Of a stretch of DNA of 64,000 nt, positions 46,690-63,967 are shown in pieces. Within the stretch, counting starts at the first letter, position 1. Each line of letters opens with the position of its first letter. Source of the DNA: Ficedula albicollis (taxonomy: Eukaryota; Chordata; Aves; Passeriformes; Muscicapidae); contig NC_021677.1 in the NCBI RefSeq assembly GCF_000247815.1, positions 3,990,041 to 4,054,040 of the forward strand, written 5' to 3'. The position numbers were made by a program, and so were the translations under genes. Under the pieces are notes generated by a model. It saw only the letters and a program-made list of their open reading frames with translations. It was not told the origin of the DNA and ran no database searches.

Positions 46690-47160
46690 CTGCCACACAA
46701 TCTTCCTGTGCCACACCATTAGGACCCTGTTCCCTATTTACAACACACCAAGTAAAGCCCCCTCTGTTATTGCAAAAGTCTGTCTCTGTGGCAATTGCCC
46801 TGAACTCTGGTTCCCAGTTCCACCTGGGATGAGGCAGAGGAACAGAGCCATTGCATTCCAGGTGCAAGGCAAGGAGCAGGGCATTGCACTGCAGGGAGTG
46901 GGGCTGGTTGGTTGAGGTGGAGGGAGAGGAGGAGGAGGAGTCCCTCCCTTTTGTACCTCCTGCTCTGTTAGGTGGGAAGAGGCCCAAAAGTGTGACATCC
47001 AGATGTGTCACCAGGACTGGGGCCAGGAGCTCATCCATTCCCAGCATCAGGTTGTGTTTCCCATGAGATACAATCTGCATGAACCAATAAAGCTCTGCAA
47101 AGCAAAGCAAACTTTGCTTTGTACTCCATCCCGGTGCTGCCTTGCTAAGTCAACTCCACA
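46690..47160 (+). mobile_element. Possible second LTR-like segment
   Basis: A GC-richer, purine-biased stretch ends in ACCAATAAAGCTCTGC (AATAAA 47086-47091). A near-perfect palindrome follows, CAAAGCAAA and TTTGCTTTG separated by one base (47103-47121). A poly(A) signal followed closely by a hairpin-prone segment resembles the R region of an LTR, but I recognise no family and cannot fix the ends. Confidence 0.25.
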
Positions 47161-49959
47161 GCTGGCAAACGTCTTCTTGTGAGATCTCAGACCTTTCCCT
47201 CCCACTTTTTTTGTAACCAAACCTTATTACCGAAACCAGGACAACAGGGAAAGCTGCTGGTGAGCAGCCTGAGGCAGAACTGAATGGGAAAAAGCCAGGA
47301 GAGCATTCTTCCCAGCCACCAGAGCTCAGCTGCTTTCTGCCTTAGCCATCCTCAGCACAAGTACTCATCTGTGGTCTTCCTGTTTGCCATATGCCCATTC
47401 CCCAGCACAATTAATATCTAAACAAAATGCCTTTTGTGCTGCCTGCAGTGACATGCTGACATCCCTTAAATCCATTTGCAGGGTCTCCATCCCTTCTGGC
47501 AACAATTCCTCACCTTCACTTTCAAGCTTCTCACGTCATGACCCTCTCCCTCTTCCCTTCTCTGGTTTGCCTTGACTTCTCTCACTCAGACCTGCCTCCC
47601 CTTCACTGAGTCTCCTCAGAGTGCTTTCACACCTGTGCTTATTTGCCCAACCAAAATTCCCTTTCCTCTTTCTTTTTTTTCCCCTTCAAAAAGTCCTCTT
47701 TTACCAAGGACTGCCATGATCACCTAGCAGACAGCAGCTCACAGAGCTGAGCAAATGATGGATGGCTGAGTGGGAATGGAGGAGGAAGACAACAGAGAGG
47801 TTGGGAAAGGGGAAATGGGAAAATAAATGGTGAGACAGTGTATTTGGGCCAAGCAATAATCACACACCATGGACAGAACCCAGGAGGAGGTGAGCTTACA
47901 CAGCAGGAGGAGGTAGCAGATGATGAGAGAGTAGATACTTATTCAAAACCAGATGCTTAATTCAGCCAAAGATAACCTATTTTCTACATGAATTTTCTAA
48001 TTTCTATATGAATAAATTTGAGGTTACTTTTAGGGTCAAAAACACTGTCAGCAACCTGTGACAGCTTTTCCCTGGTGATATTATGACTGCTTAAAACAGT
48101 TTTTCAACACACTCCCCATAAAAACGGGAACAGCATCTTTTTTCCTGAAGAAATGCCCCATTGGGGTGAAAGAACTAAAGAACAGTGAGCTGAGAGTTCA
48201 GGATCTAATTCTCATGACTAATTAGACAGCTATCTTCTGTTTTTCCTGTAGATATTCCTGCATGCATTTAGGACCTGGGGCCACTGGCGTGAAGTTTATT
48301 CCTAGAAGAGCGTTCATCGTGATTCTTGCAACACTCAAACTCTACCCCAGGCACCTTCTCTCTGCCTCACTCACTTGATGAGAGAGAAAATCCACTGGAC
48401 TATTTTAAGATCATGGCTCAGGAAAGTGTTCTCACCACATTTTTAATGCATAACTCAGAAGGATGTTAGCACTGTATGTTTTTTAATCTCTAAGTTAATA
48501 CAGCACAGAATTGTATTAAAAGGCCATTATGTTAGAAGGCACAGCGAGGTTAGGAAATGTTGGATTGAAGTTGCCTGCACATCCTGGCTGCTGAACTGTA
48601 TCATGTCACAGGCTTTAGCTGCACACTCACCCTCTGAACATCTACACAACGTTTCTTTGCCTTTCACTACTCAGAACCTGTGCTGGACACAGAATTGCAC
48701 ATTTCACAGAGGCTTTTTCCGTGGCATCACCTAAAAACAGCCACGAGTCTGGTTTGTCAGTGAGCACTGGAGGTGAGGGGTGGTGTCACTCCCACATTAC
48801 AGGCGTGGGATTGGGACAGGGGGGTGAAAGGTGTGGGGCTGGGGCAGGAGGGTTAAAGGTGTGCACTGCTTCTAGGAGAAAAGCAGGGAAGGCTGCCCTT
48901 GAATTTGCAAAGCCAGGAGATCAACTCAGACCTCAGTGATCCAAAGGAGGTCTTTACTGGCTTTAGGTATGCCTTTGAGCATTCAGCATGCCTGAAAATC
49001 AATTTCCACATGGAGAAAAAGCAGAACATACACGTCATCCATTACCATATCACACATCCCTGCTGCGTCCACGTCTAGTGTAAACTCTGAGGCTTATCAT
49101 CCTCTGTGGGAAATGAGAACAGGCGTGTGAGGTGACATTCATTTTTGCCAGTGTGTTTTGCAAATATTTATTATGCAGAGTGGATTGGTGAGATGATGGC
49201 CTCAGCTCAAGCCAAATTTCCCAAGGAAATGTATTTAGTGGTCACAGACTCTTTACTCTGAGCTGTGTTCCTCTGCAGCCAGATTTCTCTTGCTGTGAAA
49301 TCTGTCCTGTTCCCACCTCTCAGAAGCCTTCTCTGCTATGCTTCATCCCTGTGATTCCCTGCAGGCTCCTTATCCCAAACGCTCCCCCTTCCCACTGCCT
49401 CCCTCTTTTTGACCCCACATTCTCACCTGCCTGCTCCAGGCCACTGGTGCCCACTGTGTTTCAGCTCCCACTGCTCTTTCTGGCCTCTCTGCTCAGCCAG
49501 CCCCCAAATACTTGGTCTACAGCTCCCAGGCCCAGTTTTAAGCCCCATGAATTTCTCAGTGGGTTTCTTCTGCAGTCCAGCACAGCTTCTGCTCAGTGGC
49601 TTAGTCCTTCCACATCCAGATTGGAGAAAAAAAGAGTTTCCCTCACTCCAGTTTCCACTCCTAAATCTGATGCCACAGAAGCTCTTGGAAAGGTATGAAG
49701 TCTGGGGGATCTATAAAGTGCAGAGTATTTCAAATCCCATAGATAAATGCCAGGAAATCTAATCATAAGCAGTGGTTCCAAGATCAACCTTTTCTGGTTT
49801 CAGCCTCAACCTGTCCACCCTGTAATTAAGGCCTGAATATGCCCCCTTTAATGAAGTTTTAAAACAATATATTTAAATGCTTAGATGACAACTGCTGCTA
49901 TGAAAAGGAGTATAGCACAGAAAGGTACCCAAGGAATTGATGAGGATAAAAAGCTTTAG

Positions 49960-50103
49960 TATGAGCAGGAGGCTCAGCCTGTAGATTTGCTGATCCTTTT
50001 GGGTGAACCTTTCAGTAGTTTAGTGGTGGGCTTAGCTGATGGTTGGGCTCAATGATCTTAGAGGCCTTTTCCAACATAAATGACTTCATCATTTTGCGAT
50101 TAT
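49960..50103 (+). mobile_element. CR1 LINE 3' end fragment
   Basis: The sequence reads TAGTTTAGTGGTGGGCTTAG, GATGGTTGGGCTCAATGATC, TTAGAGGCCTTTTCCAACAT and AAATGACTTCATCATTTTG. This is a typical avian CR1 3' end with a decayed terminal ATTCTATG-type repeat. It is truncated at its 5' end and non-coding. Confidence 0.8.
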
Positions 50104-50558
50104 GTCGCTGACATGAGATTTTGCAAATCCAATAAGAAAAATCTTGGCTTATCAATGAAATTCATCACGACTACATCAACACACAGTATCCCAGCCCTCC
50201 ATTCGATTTATTCTTTCACCCTTGCTCTGACCATGCTCAGTTTGGAGCAGAGTGCCATGGCTGGCCAACAAAAAGGCAAGGAGAAAGCAGATGTGCTCCA
50301 GGAAGACCCCAGGCACCCTCCCAGCTGCCTCAGTTCCCACCCTGTTGCTCCTCTCTGCACGAGCAGGGCTGATCCTTGCACCACTCACACCTGGCAGAGG
50401 CTGCACTCTGGAAATGCCCAAAAGCAGGCTCTGCTCCTGAGCCTTCCCTGCTTTTCCCTGGGCCACTAGATGGCAGTTCCCCATCTCCAAACGGGGCCCT
50501 GGGTACCTGCTGGCAGCGCAGAGCCAGCAGAGCTGCACACCTGGCTCCTGGGGAGCTG

Positions 50559-50664
50559 GCAGCCAGAGTGGCCAGTGTCCCTCCGGGGGGGCAAGCAGCT
50601 CTGCACCCCGGGCAGCCAGAGTGGCCAGTGTCCCTCCGGGAGGGCAAGCAGCTCTGCACCCAAC
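50559..50664. repeat. 53-bp two-copy tandem duplication
   Basis: GCAGCCAGAGTGGCCAGTGT, CCCTCCGGG and GGCAAGCAGCTCTGCACCC occur twice with period 53. The copies differ at one or two bases. Confidence 0.88.
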
Positions 50665-51007
50665 AGGGGGAACGTGCACAGGCACCTCACTTCAGTAACA
50701 CTGAACAAGTTTGGGCCACAGTGACATACCTAAACAAGTCCAGCCAAACTATATTTAACTATGTATAACTATATACATTTTCTCCATATTTTGCTGCCTA
50801 GCTTTTTTCCTGCATATTTTGCTGTTTCTTCACTTAACTGTTTTTCTGTATATTTCTTAGTTTAAATGGATGCTTATAACAAGTGCACAAAATAAGCCAT
50901 TTTAAAGTGTTTTTCTACAACTTGTTGAGACCCTTCAAAACCGCTGAAACATAAATTATGCTGAATCGGAAGAAATAAGAGCTAAAAAAACAAAATACCA
51001 AAATTTA

Positions 51008-51660
<653 letters not shown>

Positions 51661-54600
51661 AAAAAACCCCTGTGTCCCCACTGCAAACCCCAAAGCACGG
51701 GCCTCTGCATGGGGGTAACTCACTGCAAGCCCCAGTGGCAGCACGGTGATAAGGAGCAGAAAAAGATGGATGTGCTCAGGGGGCAAGCCTGTTTTTGCTC
51801 CTTTAAACAGTGCCTTTTAATGTCCCGTGTGCTCAGAGCCTGAATTTCTCTGTGCCACAGAGCCCACTCATGCCTGCTTGTCCACTAAAAAGCCCCAAAC
51901 CTCCACCTGCAGCACGTCTCAGCTAAAAGAGATGGAAGGGATTTCCTTTTCTGCAGCATGGCAGCAACAAGAAGGCCAGCTACTGTTTTGCTGTTCCTAC
52001 AGACACTGCCCTCCTGCATTTTGACCCATGTAATATTAAGGAGCCCAACTTTCCCCCCCTCCCTCGGGAGCCAGCCCTGTAGATTACCATCCCTGCCAAA
52101 ACACATTCATCTTCAATTTCCCATTTCTTAACTTCATCCCATCACGCCTCATTATAGTCACAGGATTCACCTCAGCAGTGCCTCTCCTGCCTGGGGAAAT
52201 CCTTGGCCCAGTGAAGTCCCCTCCAACATGATTTTTTGGGGCTCCAGGAGAACCTTTCAGCCCCCAAAATGAAAGTGGAAGGATGAACACCAAAGACCCT
52301 CCACCATTTAATCAGCACAGGCTCATGAGAGCAGAGTGAAGGAGCTGCAGAGAGGCAGGATTGAACACTGGGGGTTTCCACCAGATCACAAAACATTTTG
52401 CTAACTCAGTTCAGGGAAAGCTGATATGCAGTCAATGAACACTAGAGAACCCTGTCACATTGAACAGATGCTGCATATAAGGGGCAATTCCCAAAAGCTA
52501 GGCGCAAATAAAATATTTAAAACCCCAAAGCAAACCTCATTTAAGCTATTTTGTTTACAATGTACCTGCTGAATGAACAAATTGAAGTGACAAATCTAAA
52601 TGAATTGGGCAACCACTCAGAGCCTTCCTTCGGTGTGAGCAGAGTCTTCCCTAGCAGATGTCCAAAACTCTGGGGAAAAGGAGATGGACTGGCTAGATTT
52701 CTGCACTTAGGAAATGAAATTGAAATCTATTAAAAAATCATCTAGCACAGTGAAATCTGAATTTAGAACCAGAGAACACTCATCTGGGTATGGGGCCAAA
52801 AATGAGATACAGCCTGTGTTTTCTTGCAGGGTTGTATTTCTTTCTAAATTTCGTGGAAGGAAAAAGCAAAACGTAACATCTTATTAAGGCATTCCCACAA
52901 GCAAAAAAATTTGGGGATTGTTTCCTCTCAGTCTTCCCTGCTGGAGCTGTTCCAGGTTGTACAAATAACCACATTTTTATGGAAAGAGAATGTAAATTGC
53001 CCTCCTCCCCAAAAGGGTGTCTCTCTCCCAGCCCAAAGATGGCTGTGGAGGGAAGGGGGAAGGGAGAGCTGCATTTTACAGCCTGGCCACTGCAAACTCC
53101 CAAGACAATTCACACGCTGCACCTTATTCTGCAAGCCAGGCTAATACACAAATTGCTCAGTATCCAAACTTCAGTAAAAGCAAACACATTTATAGGGGCA
53201 TGGAGCACGAGGCCTTAACACTCTTTAAATATAAAAGCAGAGTTGGAGGCAGCTGCAAAGCTGCCACAGTTGTCTGCAGAGCTCGCCAAAGCACCAGATG
53301 CTGCTGCAGCAAAATTTCTGAGCGGGTACAGTAGGACAGATGGCATGACATCACCTGACAACATTCTTAGGACAGAAATGTTTATTTTGATATTGCAATG
53401 TGTGATTATTTTCTCCTTATGTTGCTGCAATTCCTATGCTAAGTACAATCATTACTCAGCTAATTAGACATGGCATATTTCTGTGAGCTAACAAATGATA
53501 ATGTAATATTGGAGCAGGGTAAATGGATACTGGAACGATCCCTATCGTTTTTGGACAAACAAGCTCCACGACAGGAACTGATGCATAGATAAAGGCAAAG
53601 GAGAGAAGTTTTATGCCTATATTTTTGAGCCCATTAGTGTCTGAAAAGCTTAAAAACATCCTCATTATACTGAGAATTCACTGTTGATTTAGACTGAGTA
53701 TTCCAGAGTCATTGAAGTACATTAGCTGCTGAGGAATTTACTCACGCTGCAGCATTTAAAGGATTTGCATCAGGCATTGGGGCCAAATTGTGCTTTAGAT
53801 GCCATAAACCATCACCAGTCAAATCCTGCATTTTCTAAGCACACAAGTACACAAAAACAGGAAGAACATTCCCAGCTCTGTCCCCTGTGTCTGCATTACA
53901 CGGCATGCCCTGGAGATGGCCGCCTCTTAAAGCCGAACTCCTTCCCTTAGAAAAATCCTAACTATCCCAAGAATGCAGTAAAGCCATGAAATATGACTGT
54001 TGTCAAATAATACCACGAGAAAAATTATAATCCACTTAGGAATTTAAAAGAACCAAGACAAATTGCCAATGGCAGGGGATGCAAGCATTTAAGCTGGTGC
54101 AGAGCAGAGAAAAACCACCTACATCTGCTTTATCAGCCAGCACGCTTATTTGTAGCAGCTCCTCACCAGTTTTGCATCTATATTCCGACACAGCCATGCA
54201 GATCAGCACATGGGGGGTGACTGGCTCCCCCATCCATGGGGTGATGGAGGTGCTGAGCAAGGTGGAGGGCAGGTGGAAAAAGCTGTTTCTGTGGCAATGA
54301 CCTGGCTCATGGGCACAGCACCCCAAATGCACCCAGGGGCACATCCCAAATCCCAAATCCCAAATCTCCAAACCTGCCCAAGCAGTGACTGGGCTCCTGG
54401 GGTGGATCAGCAGTCTGTGTGTGTGCAGCTCTCACCCAAACCTGCCCAGCCTGGGCTCTGCTGCCTGCATCTCATAAATCTGAAACTCTTTAATTTCCTG
54501 CTGATGTAAGAAAATCGCCTGCTCTGCCAACAAGTTTTCTTGTTTCTACCAAAACACTAGTAACTGAATATTTAATTCCTGCTGCTGTTGTCCTCCACTG

Positions 54601-56782
54601 AAGCAGATTGGGAGTTATAAACATGACATTTTAATGCTATAACTGGAGTCTGTACCAAGTCCTGTTGTTAAGGTTTTTAACATTTTCCTGTGAAATGTTG
54701 ACTGAACTTTCTGTGCTCCGTGCTATGAAACAGCTGCATGAGCAACCTGGTCTTTCATGGACCTCCCTGCACTCAGACTCCTGCCTGGATCTGCTCAGAA
54801 ATGCCAAGTAAAAGGGGATTTTGGGTGACTTTATGGCTGCAAAAGTGGAGAGGTGGGTGATGAGGGAAGGCACCTTAATGTTGCCCAGGACTTCCCAGCT
54901 ACTGCCACAGCAGTCCCAGCTTGAAACTGGGACTTGCTGGTTGGGCAAGGTACTTATACAACCTTTCCATCAGCTTTTCTGCAACAGTGAAGATGCATCT
55001 TTCAGTTCTGGCCTGTCTGATTTAAGACCCTGCAGCCCCAGTGCTGAGGGCTCAGATGGGAAAATTATGCCTGACTATAGGAAGCTCTCAATAACATTAA
55101 ATATTCTGCAAAATCAAGCCTCATGACAAATCAAAGGGGACCCTCAAAATCAGTGGCCCATTCATCCTTTTGCACCTGAACTTCTTGGTTTGTCAATTGT
55201 GAGTAATAAAGCTCCTTCACCCAAAAAGACTGCACTAGCACATCTGTGAAATGCAAATGGAGGGAGTTATTAATTCCGTTTGGGAGGGAGGTTAGACAGT
55301 GCACAGCGAGCAGGGCACGGGGCCACACATTTCAGCAGCAGAAGAAAACAAACTACTGAATAGTTGCTTATCAAAGAAGGGCCATCTACACCTGCACTGA
55401 ATGAGGCAGAGGAACAAGTGAACACGTGAGCATGTCATTATCTGCTCTCTGCAGAGCAGGGCAGGGGGATATTGCCCAACTTCTGAGGCCAAGGGGTTTG
55501 AGGTGGCTGTAGGGCTGGTTGGATGAGCTGGGGAGATGCAGGGCAGAGGCAGAGCCGGGGGCAAAGCCCTTGGGGAGAGGCAGGATGGGTGCTGGGGGCA
55601 GGCAGAGTGGGGAATGCACGGGCACAGCCCACCCTGCTCCAGTGCCAACCCAGCCCGTGCATCCCCCGCACTTCCAGCTTTGCTGGGAAATTTCCCTGGC
55701 AGAGGGTTTGAGGAAGGGAAGACAGGTCCAAGAAGGCAGCAGTGAGAGCACAGCCAGGCCCCTGGGCTGACTGTGGGGGACACATGGTGCTGGTCTCTCT
55801 CCCCCCACGCCCCATCCTGGCCCCAGGACCCTCCCTGCAAAGTCCATGTCCTCTGGGGACATGGCTGGGGCAGCTGGCCTGGCATTCCCATCATTTCCCA
55901 GGAATCCTGCTGCCATGCCACAGGGAGCTGTGTCAATACTGGACCTCTTTAAAGAGCTTTCCTGGGACTTCTAACCATGGACACTGGGAAATGAACGTTT
56001 CACAGAGTATGACATTTGCATCCCAGGGCCAACATGCAGCTCTCCAGCATGGCAAAAGAAAGGAGCCTCGTGCTCAGCAAAACTTTTTCTGGTTCCAGAT
56101 GAAAACGACCTCAAATCCTGAGTCTGTGGCTCTGAGACATTCGTCCTAATGCAGGTCTGCTTTCTTGTCCTTTCACATCACAAAGACACTAAACCAGGGA
56201 CTTCCTCGTGAGTGAAATGCTGGACTGCTTTTTTACTGTTTACAGGGCCTACAGAAAGGATAAACAATCCTTGCAACAATGGATATTGTTTGAGGATGGA
56301 GGGCTTCTTTTGAAAAGATCTCATTTATTTTTCATCACTTAGGTGGTTTGATTAACTTTGGTGAATTTTACTGCATTTGGCTAATGATGGCAGGCTGTTT
56401 TTATGGCCCTTGAGCAATTGCTTTCCCTTTCTGGTTCTCAGGCACAATTCTCCCCGGGCTCGCAATGTTCTTTTACAACAACAATAAAACCCGAATTAAA
56501 ACATAAAGAATGTTTTATTTCTTCACCACTTTTTAAAATACATTTTGAAATTCGGACCTAACACAATCTGGCAGTTTGCATGGGTGGACTTATACTGAAA
56601 ATGTCCATCAGCCATGTCCTCTATAGCCCTATACATCTATTTTAAATGTAAAGCTGTCTGAAGGGCTCACAGTTTAAATAACTGTGACATCAAGAGTGAG
56701 AAACCTGGAAAAAGAAGAGAAGAAAGGGCTTTTTCTGTTGGGTGGTGATAGGGTTTTTTTCTCTGATGAGAATCAAGCTTGA

Positions 56783-56808
56783 GTGTGTGTATATATATAT
56801 AGAGAGAG
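56783..56808. repeat. Compound (GT)(AT)(AG) microsatellite
   Basis: Short GT, AT and AG dinucleotide blocks follow each other directly on the + strand. Confidence 0.85.
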
Positions 56809-58636
56809 AAGATTTTGAATTATTCTCATTTCACTTACAGTCATTGAATTTTATATCTACTTGTGTAGCAGTCAATTTCTTAGATCCTCTCTAACCTGCT
56901 TGCATGCTCAGTTTGTATTTGTTAGGGAACATGGGATTGCTTGGTTTAAGCATTTGTCCTGAACTTCCACAGGACCACTACAATAAAAATGGAAAGCCCC
57001 CATTAAGGAAAACCTGTCTTGGAAGCAACAGATGGGCACAAAAACTGCTCCATCTGCTGTGAACAGAGTTATATAGGGCAGGCAGTCATCAAAGGTCACT
57101 GAAATGCTGCTGCTTGGACCTGCAAGGGAAACTTCCATGCACCACTTAGGAACTGTACCTCAGCACAAAATGCCACAAAAGGAAAATACAGCTTGACATT
57201 TGTAAACTGGATTGATTTTCATGTAAAGGGAGGAGCAGTTTTACCTCTCTGCAGAGTCAGTATTCCAGCATTTTGCAACTGTGCCATCTTGTGCTCCCCA
57301 GACTATCTATCTCCTGCCATGCAGAGTTACGGTGAGGCTTGCTTACTGCTTCCTTTCCATTTTTTTCTCTTTTGCAAATGGAACAATTCTGTGTCTAGAC
57401 AAGGAAAAAGATCAGCAGCTGTCCACAAGTGAGAGGACTCAATGGAGAAGATTTGCAACCCTCCAGAATGCTCACTCTAAACTAAACTACTGAGTGTCTA
57501 ACTGCCTGGCATTGAGATTTGTTCATTTTTTGTACTTTTAAATACCAATTGCCATTGGAAGAGCCACAGAATTTCTGAAGGCCCCACTCCTACCAGGAAT
57601 TCCCTGCAGAGCACCTTTGTGCCCATGCACAGCCCCACTGCAGGCTGTGGAGTCACCACAGCTGACAAACCTCAATTTCTGATTTCTGTACAGCAGTAGG
57701 GACTGCAAGGATCCAGTCCTGTCCCCAGATGCCATGCCAAATACTTCAATAAACTTCCAGGTTATGTTTTAAGGTGGAATTGGTCTACCTGCCCCTACTC
57801 CTATGAGGCTTTCTGCCTGATTTACTGTTGGGGTAGAGAGGGAGGAAGGGTCACACCTTTTTTCAATGAAATGTTGGAAGCACATTTGATGAAGATAATA
57901 TTTTATGTAATTTTCTGTGAGAAGTCAGCAGTGTAATGAATCCATAACTTTCAGACGATGTAGGAGAAGTCCCACACACGCCTCCTGTAGCAGCACATGA
58001 ATCCATTCATTTCTGAGGTCAGCAAAGGCACAGAGGAGGGGCTGCAATCCCAGCACGTGCCTACAGGACCTGGTGTGCACACTGTGCAAACACACACACG
58101 TCACCTGCCTCGCTGATTTTATTTGGGAAGCAATAAACCCCCATCCTCTCTCTGCTGTGCAAACCCTACCTGCAATAAAACACCTTGGCCACACAAAGAA
58201 AAGGTGTGCAAAGCTGCAGGCAGAGCTCCCAGTTTCTGCCATGGCACTGATGGAGGCTGGGGGTTTGCTGCCACCTCCAAGGACAATTCCCGGTGCTTGT
58301 TGAGAGGTCTGTGCACTGGGGACAGGGCAGGCTGGCAGGAGGCACACCAGTGCCTTTGCAGCAATCATCCTTCTCCCTCTGCCCTGGGAACTGGCCACAT
58401 GGCCTTGGGGGCTTTTTCCAATGCCCTTTCAACGCCAAATAATCAAACGTACTTTATTCAAAGCAAGCAACACTTCTCCTGACTCCCCTTTCCCAGGCAG
58501 TGTCATCCTTTGGGTCTGTCCCCATGGCACCTGTCAGGATGCTCCAGGCTGTCACTGCCCCACTTGGATGCAAGAACAATCTCAACTGGGAACTGGCTTT
58601 TCCTAGAGTCTCGTTTTTGCAGTGTTACAGCACTGC

Positions 58637-59513
<877 letters not shown>

Positions 59514-61244
59514 AAAAACAAGTCTGGGTAGTTTGCTGCTCTTGCTTGTCCTGTATAAAAGCATTTTGAAAGGTGGGTTTCTCAGCTGTCTTCTTGCAAG
59601 CTGGGACAAGGCCCAGAGGGCCTCTGCACCCTCAGGAATTCCAAATAATATTAGTTTGCTCCAAAGAAGGCTTTACAGGACTTGTGGGGCCATCAAGCTT
59701 CTATCCAGACCTGCACTCTCTCCCTGCAATGCCAAAGCTGCTCAGTTTGCTCCCTGGTACATAACACCCCACAGCTACAGAGGCACTACACCTCTGGCTC
59801 TTGGATACAGATTTCTGTTATAAAAACCTATGGAAAAGGGATAATTAGGTGGCAAAGCAGCCAGTGAGGCTGCAGAGAAATGAGATTTCAGCCAGGCACA
59901 GACAGGAGGCTGAGTGTCACATGGCACATCCTGTTTTCCCAGTAACCTGGGGCACACGCACACATCCTGGCGTGGGGCAGGCTGGGGATGGCACAGCCCA
60001 GAAATCAGCAGGACAGGTGACACAGGGCCAGCAGGGGCTGGGAAATCTGTGCATGGATAGGGGTGACTGGCAGGACACCTGGATGCTGTGCAGCAGAAAT
60101 CCAAAGTGCTCCCTGGGCAGATTTGGGGCTGGGGGTGGAGGAGGCGGCTCCAGGGGACACACAGGTGAAAGCCATGAGACCATGGGATTCCAGGGAAAGC
60201 ACGGATGCCCAGCAGCCAGGTAAGCTCTGAGAGAACCTCACCTGCTGCCAAACACTCCCTGCAGCTCACAGCTGGCCCAGGCTGGCCAAGGGTGACATTT
60301 AGCAAACCAGCACGCTGCCACGTGCTCCGTGTGTGAATAGCTGAGATATTCTGTATTTTCACGGGGATGTGGCTCTGCCAGGAGCATTCCTCTGTTGTAA
60401 GGTTTCTGGGCTATGTCTCCAGTCCCCATTGTGCAGGGTAAACATTCCCTGGATAACACCCCTGGCCAGAGCCCATAAATGCTATGGTTTCCAGTGCTGG
60501 ATTATGAAAGGAAAATGATAGCTTCTCTCTTCTCCAGGCTACTGTATTTTACCTGGAATCTGAACAAGAATGGCCTGTCCATATCACCAATTCAGGACAG
60601 TATTTGCTTTTCAGAAATTATCTCGGAAAAAATTCTCAGGTTTGAGCTGAAAGAAGTTTTTTCAATTTATTTGTCATGCAGTAGAATCAGTGCTAGGCTA
60701 CTGAGAAATGCTCTTGGTAAATATATGGTGATTAATGTCAAGGTTCAAGGCTTACTAGAGTGAATGAAACGTTACAGCCAACTTCAGAAACTACCCTTAC
60801 AGGTATAGTATGCAGACGAAAAATTAAAAGAAAATTCAAAACTTCATAAAAAAAAAATTCCAAGCACAATATGAACACTTTCTGTGCAGGCCCTTGATTT
60901 TGTTTTGGTTAGGAAACAGATTAGGCTTTAACTAAGAGTTGAAGCACTGAATTCTTGCCAAGAACACAATGCAATTTGGTACACCTGCTAAACTAGGTCA
61001 GCAGCGAGCAGGCGCCAGAGCAAACCCTGCCTGCTTCCACAGAGGCCTCTCGCTGCTGCAAATGGGGAGAAAGAGGGCAGGAAAGGAAAATGCAGCCCCA
61101 GGGTGAGAGGAGTATTGCACAGAGCAGCAGAGGACACAGAGACACCGGGGGTACTCCACCAGACGCGAGGGAAGGCGTGCCCAGAGGCTGGGGAGAGAGG
61201 AGAAAATCTGAAGCTCAGGAGCAAAGCAGCAGGGCTGAGGCTCA

Positions 61245-63542
<2,298 letters not shown>

Positions 63543-63604
63543 CTGAAATGGGAGCTGTGACTGATGGCTGGATAGGATAGGCCTGCTGAACGAATGGCTT
63601 GACG
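63543..63604 (-). CDS. TEAD1: TEAD1 exon (62 nt, linker: VKPFVQQAYPIQ segment)
   Basis: This is a 62-nt internal exon. Its acceptor ends TTGCAG and its donor begins GTAATT. It supplies the last base of one codon, then 20 codons starting VKPFVQQAYPIQ and ending TAPIS, then the first G of a Gly codon finished by the next exon. The sequence matches the hydrophobic and proline-rich linker of TEAD1 just before the YAP-binding domain. By recalled comparison with human TEAD1, Ser replaces Pro near the end (TAPIS for TAPIP). The introns on either side are 363 and 2146 nt. Identification is firm because the exon is collinear and in phase with five downstream TEAD1 exons. Confidence 0.95.
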
Positions 63605-63967
63605 CTGCAATGAAGAGGAACACAAAAATCACACACTGTGCCATCCACAGGAAATTCCATCACTGCAGGGAAATAGGGGCTGGTGACCTCTGCCCACAAA
63701 CATATCTCCTCCTTGCAGAGCATATTTAACAGACAGACAACACAGGGGGGAATAGAGGGGATGAGAGTTACACTCTGCTGGCACTCTCAGAGGACACAAA
63801 GCAGAGTGCCCATTCAGTACTCAGCCTCAGTTTTGAGGTCTGAGATCCCTACAAAGGCCCTTTCCTTCCCCTAAACCATCTTTACCTCCTCTTTGGAAAA
63901 ATTCTTGCTTCCCTGGTCTCACAGAGTGCACAAGCACAGAGAAACAAATTTGAATTTTCAGACTTAC
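63605..63967 (-). other. TEAD1: TEAD1 intron (363 nt)
   Basis: This is a short intron with GTAAGT donor and TTGCAG acceptor. It splits the Asp codon of QDVKPF after its second base. No repeat or other element was seen. Confidence 0.93.

Noticed and set aside
46682..47110. 142-codon minus-strand frame
   Set aside because: Overlaps a possible LTR-like segment and shows no gag, pol, env or cellular domain that I recognise.
55292..55936. 214-codon minus-strand frame in a TEAD1 intron
   Set aside because: GC-rich stretch with frames open on both strands. No family resemblance and it lies between well-defined TEAD1 exons.
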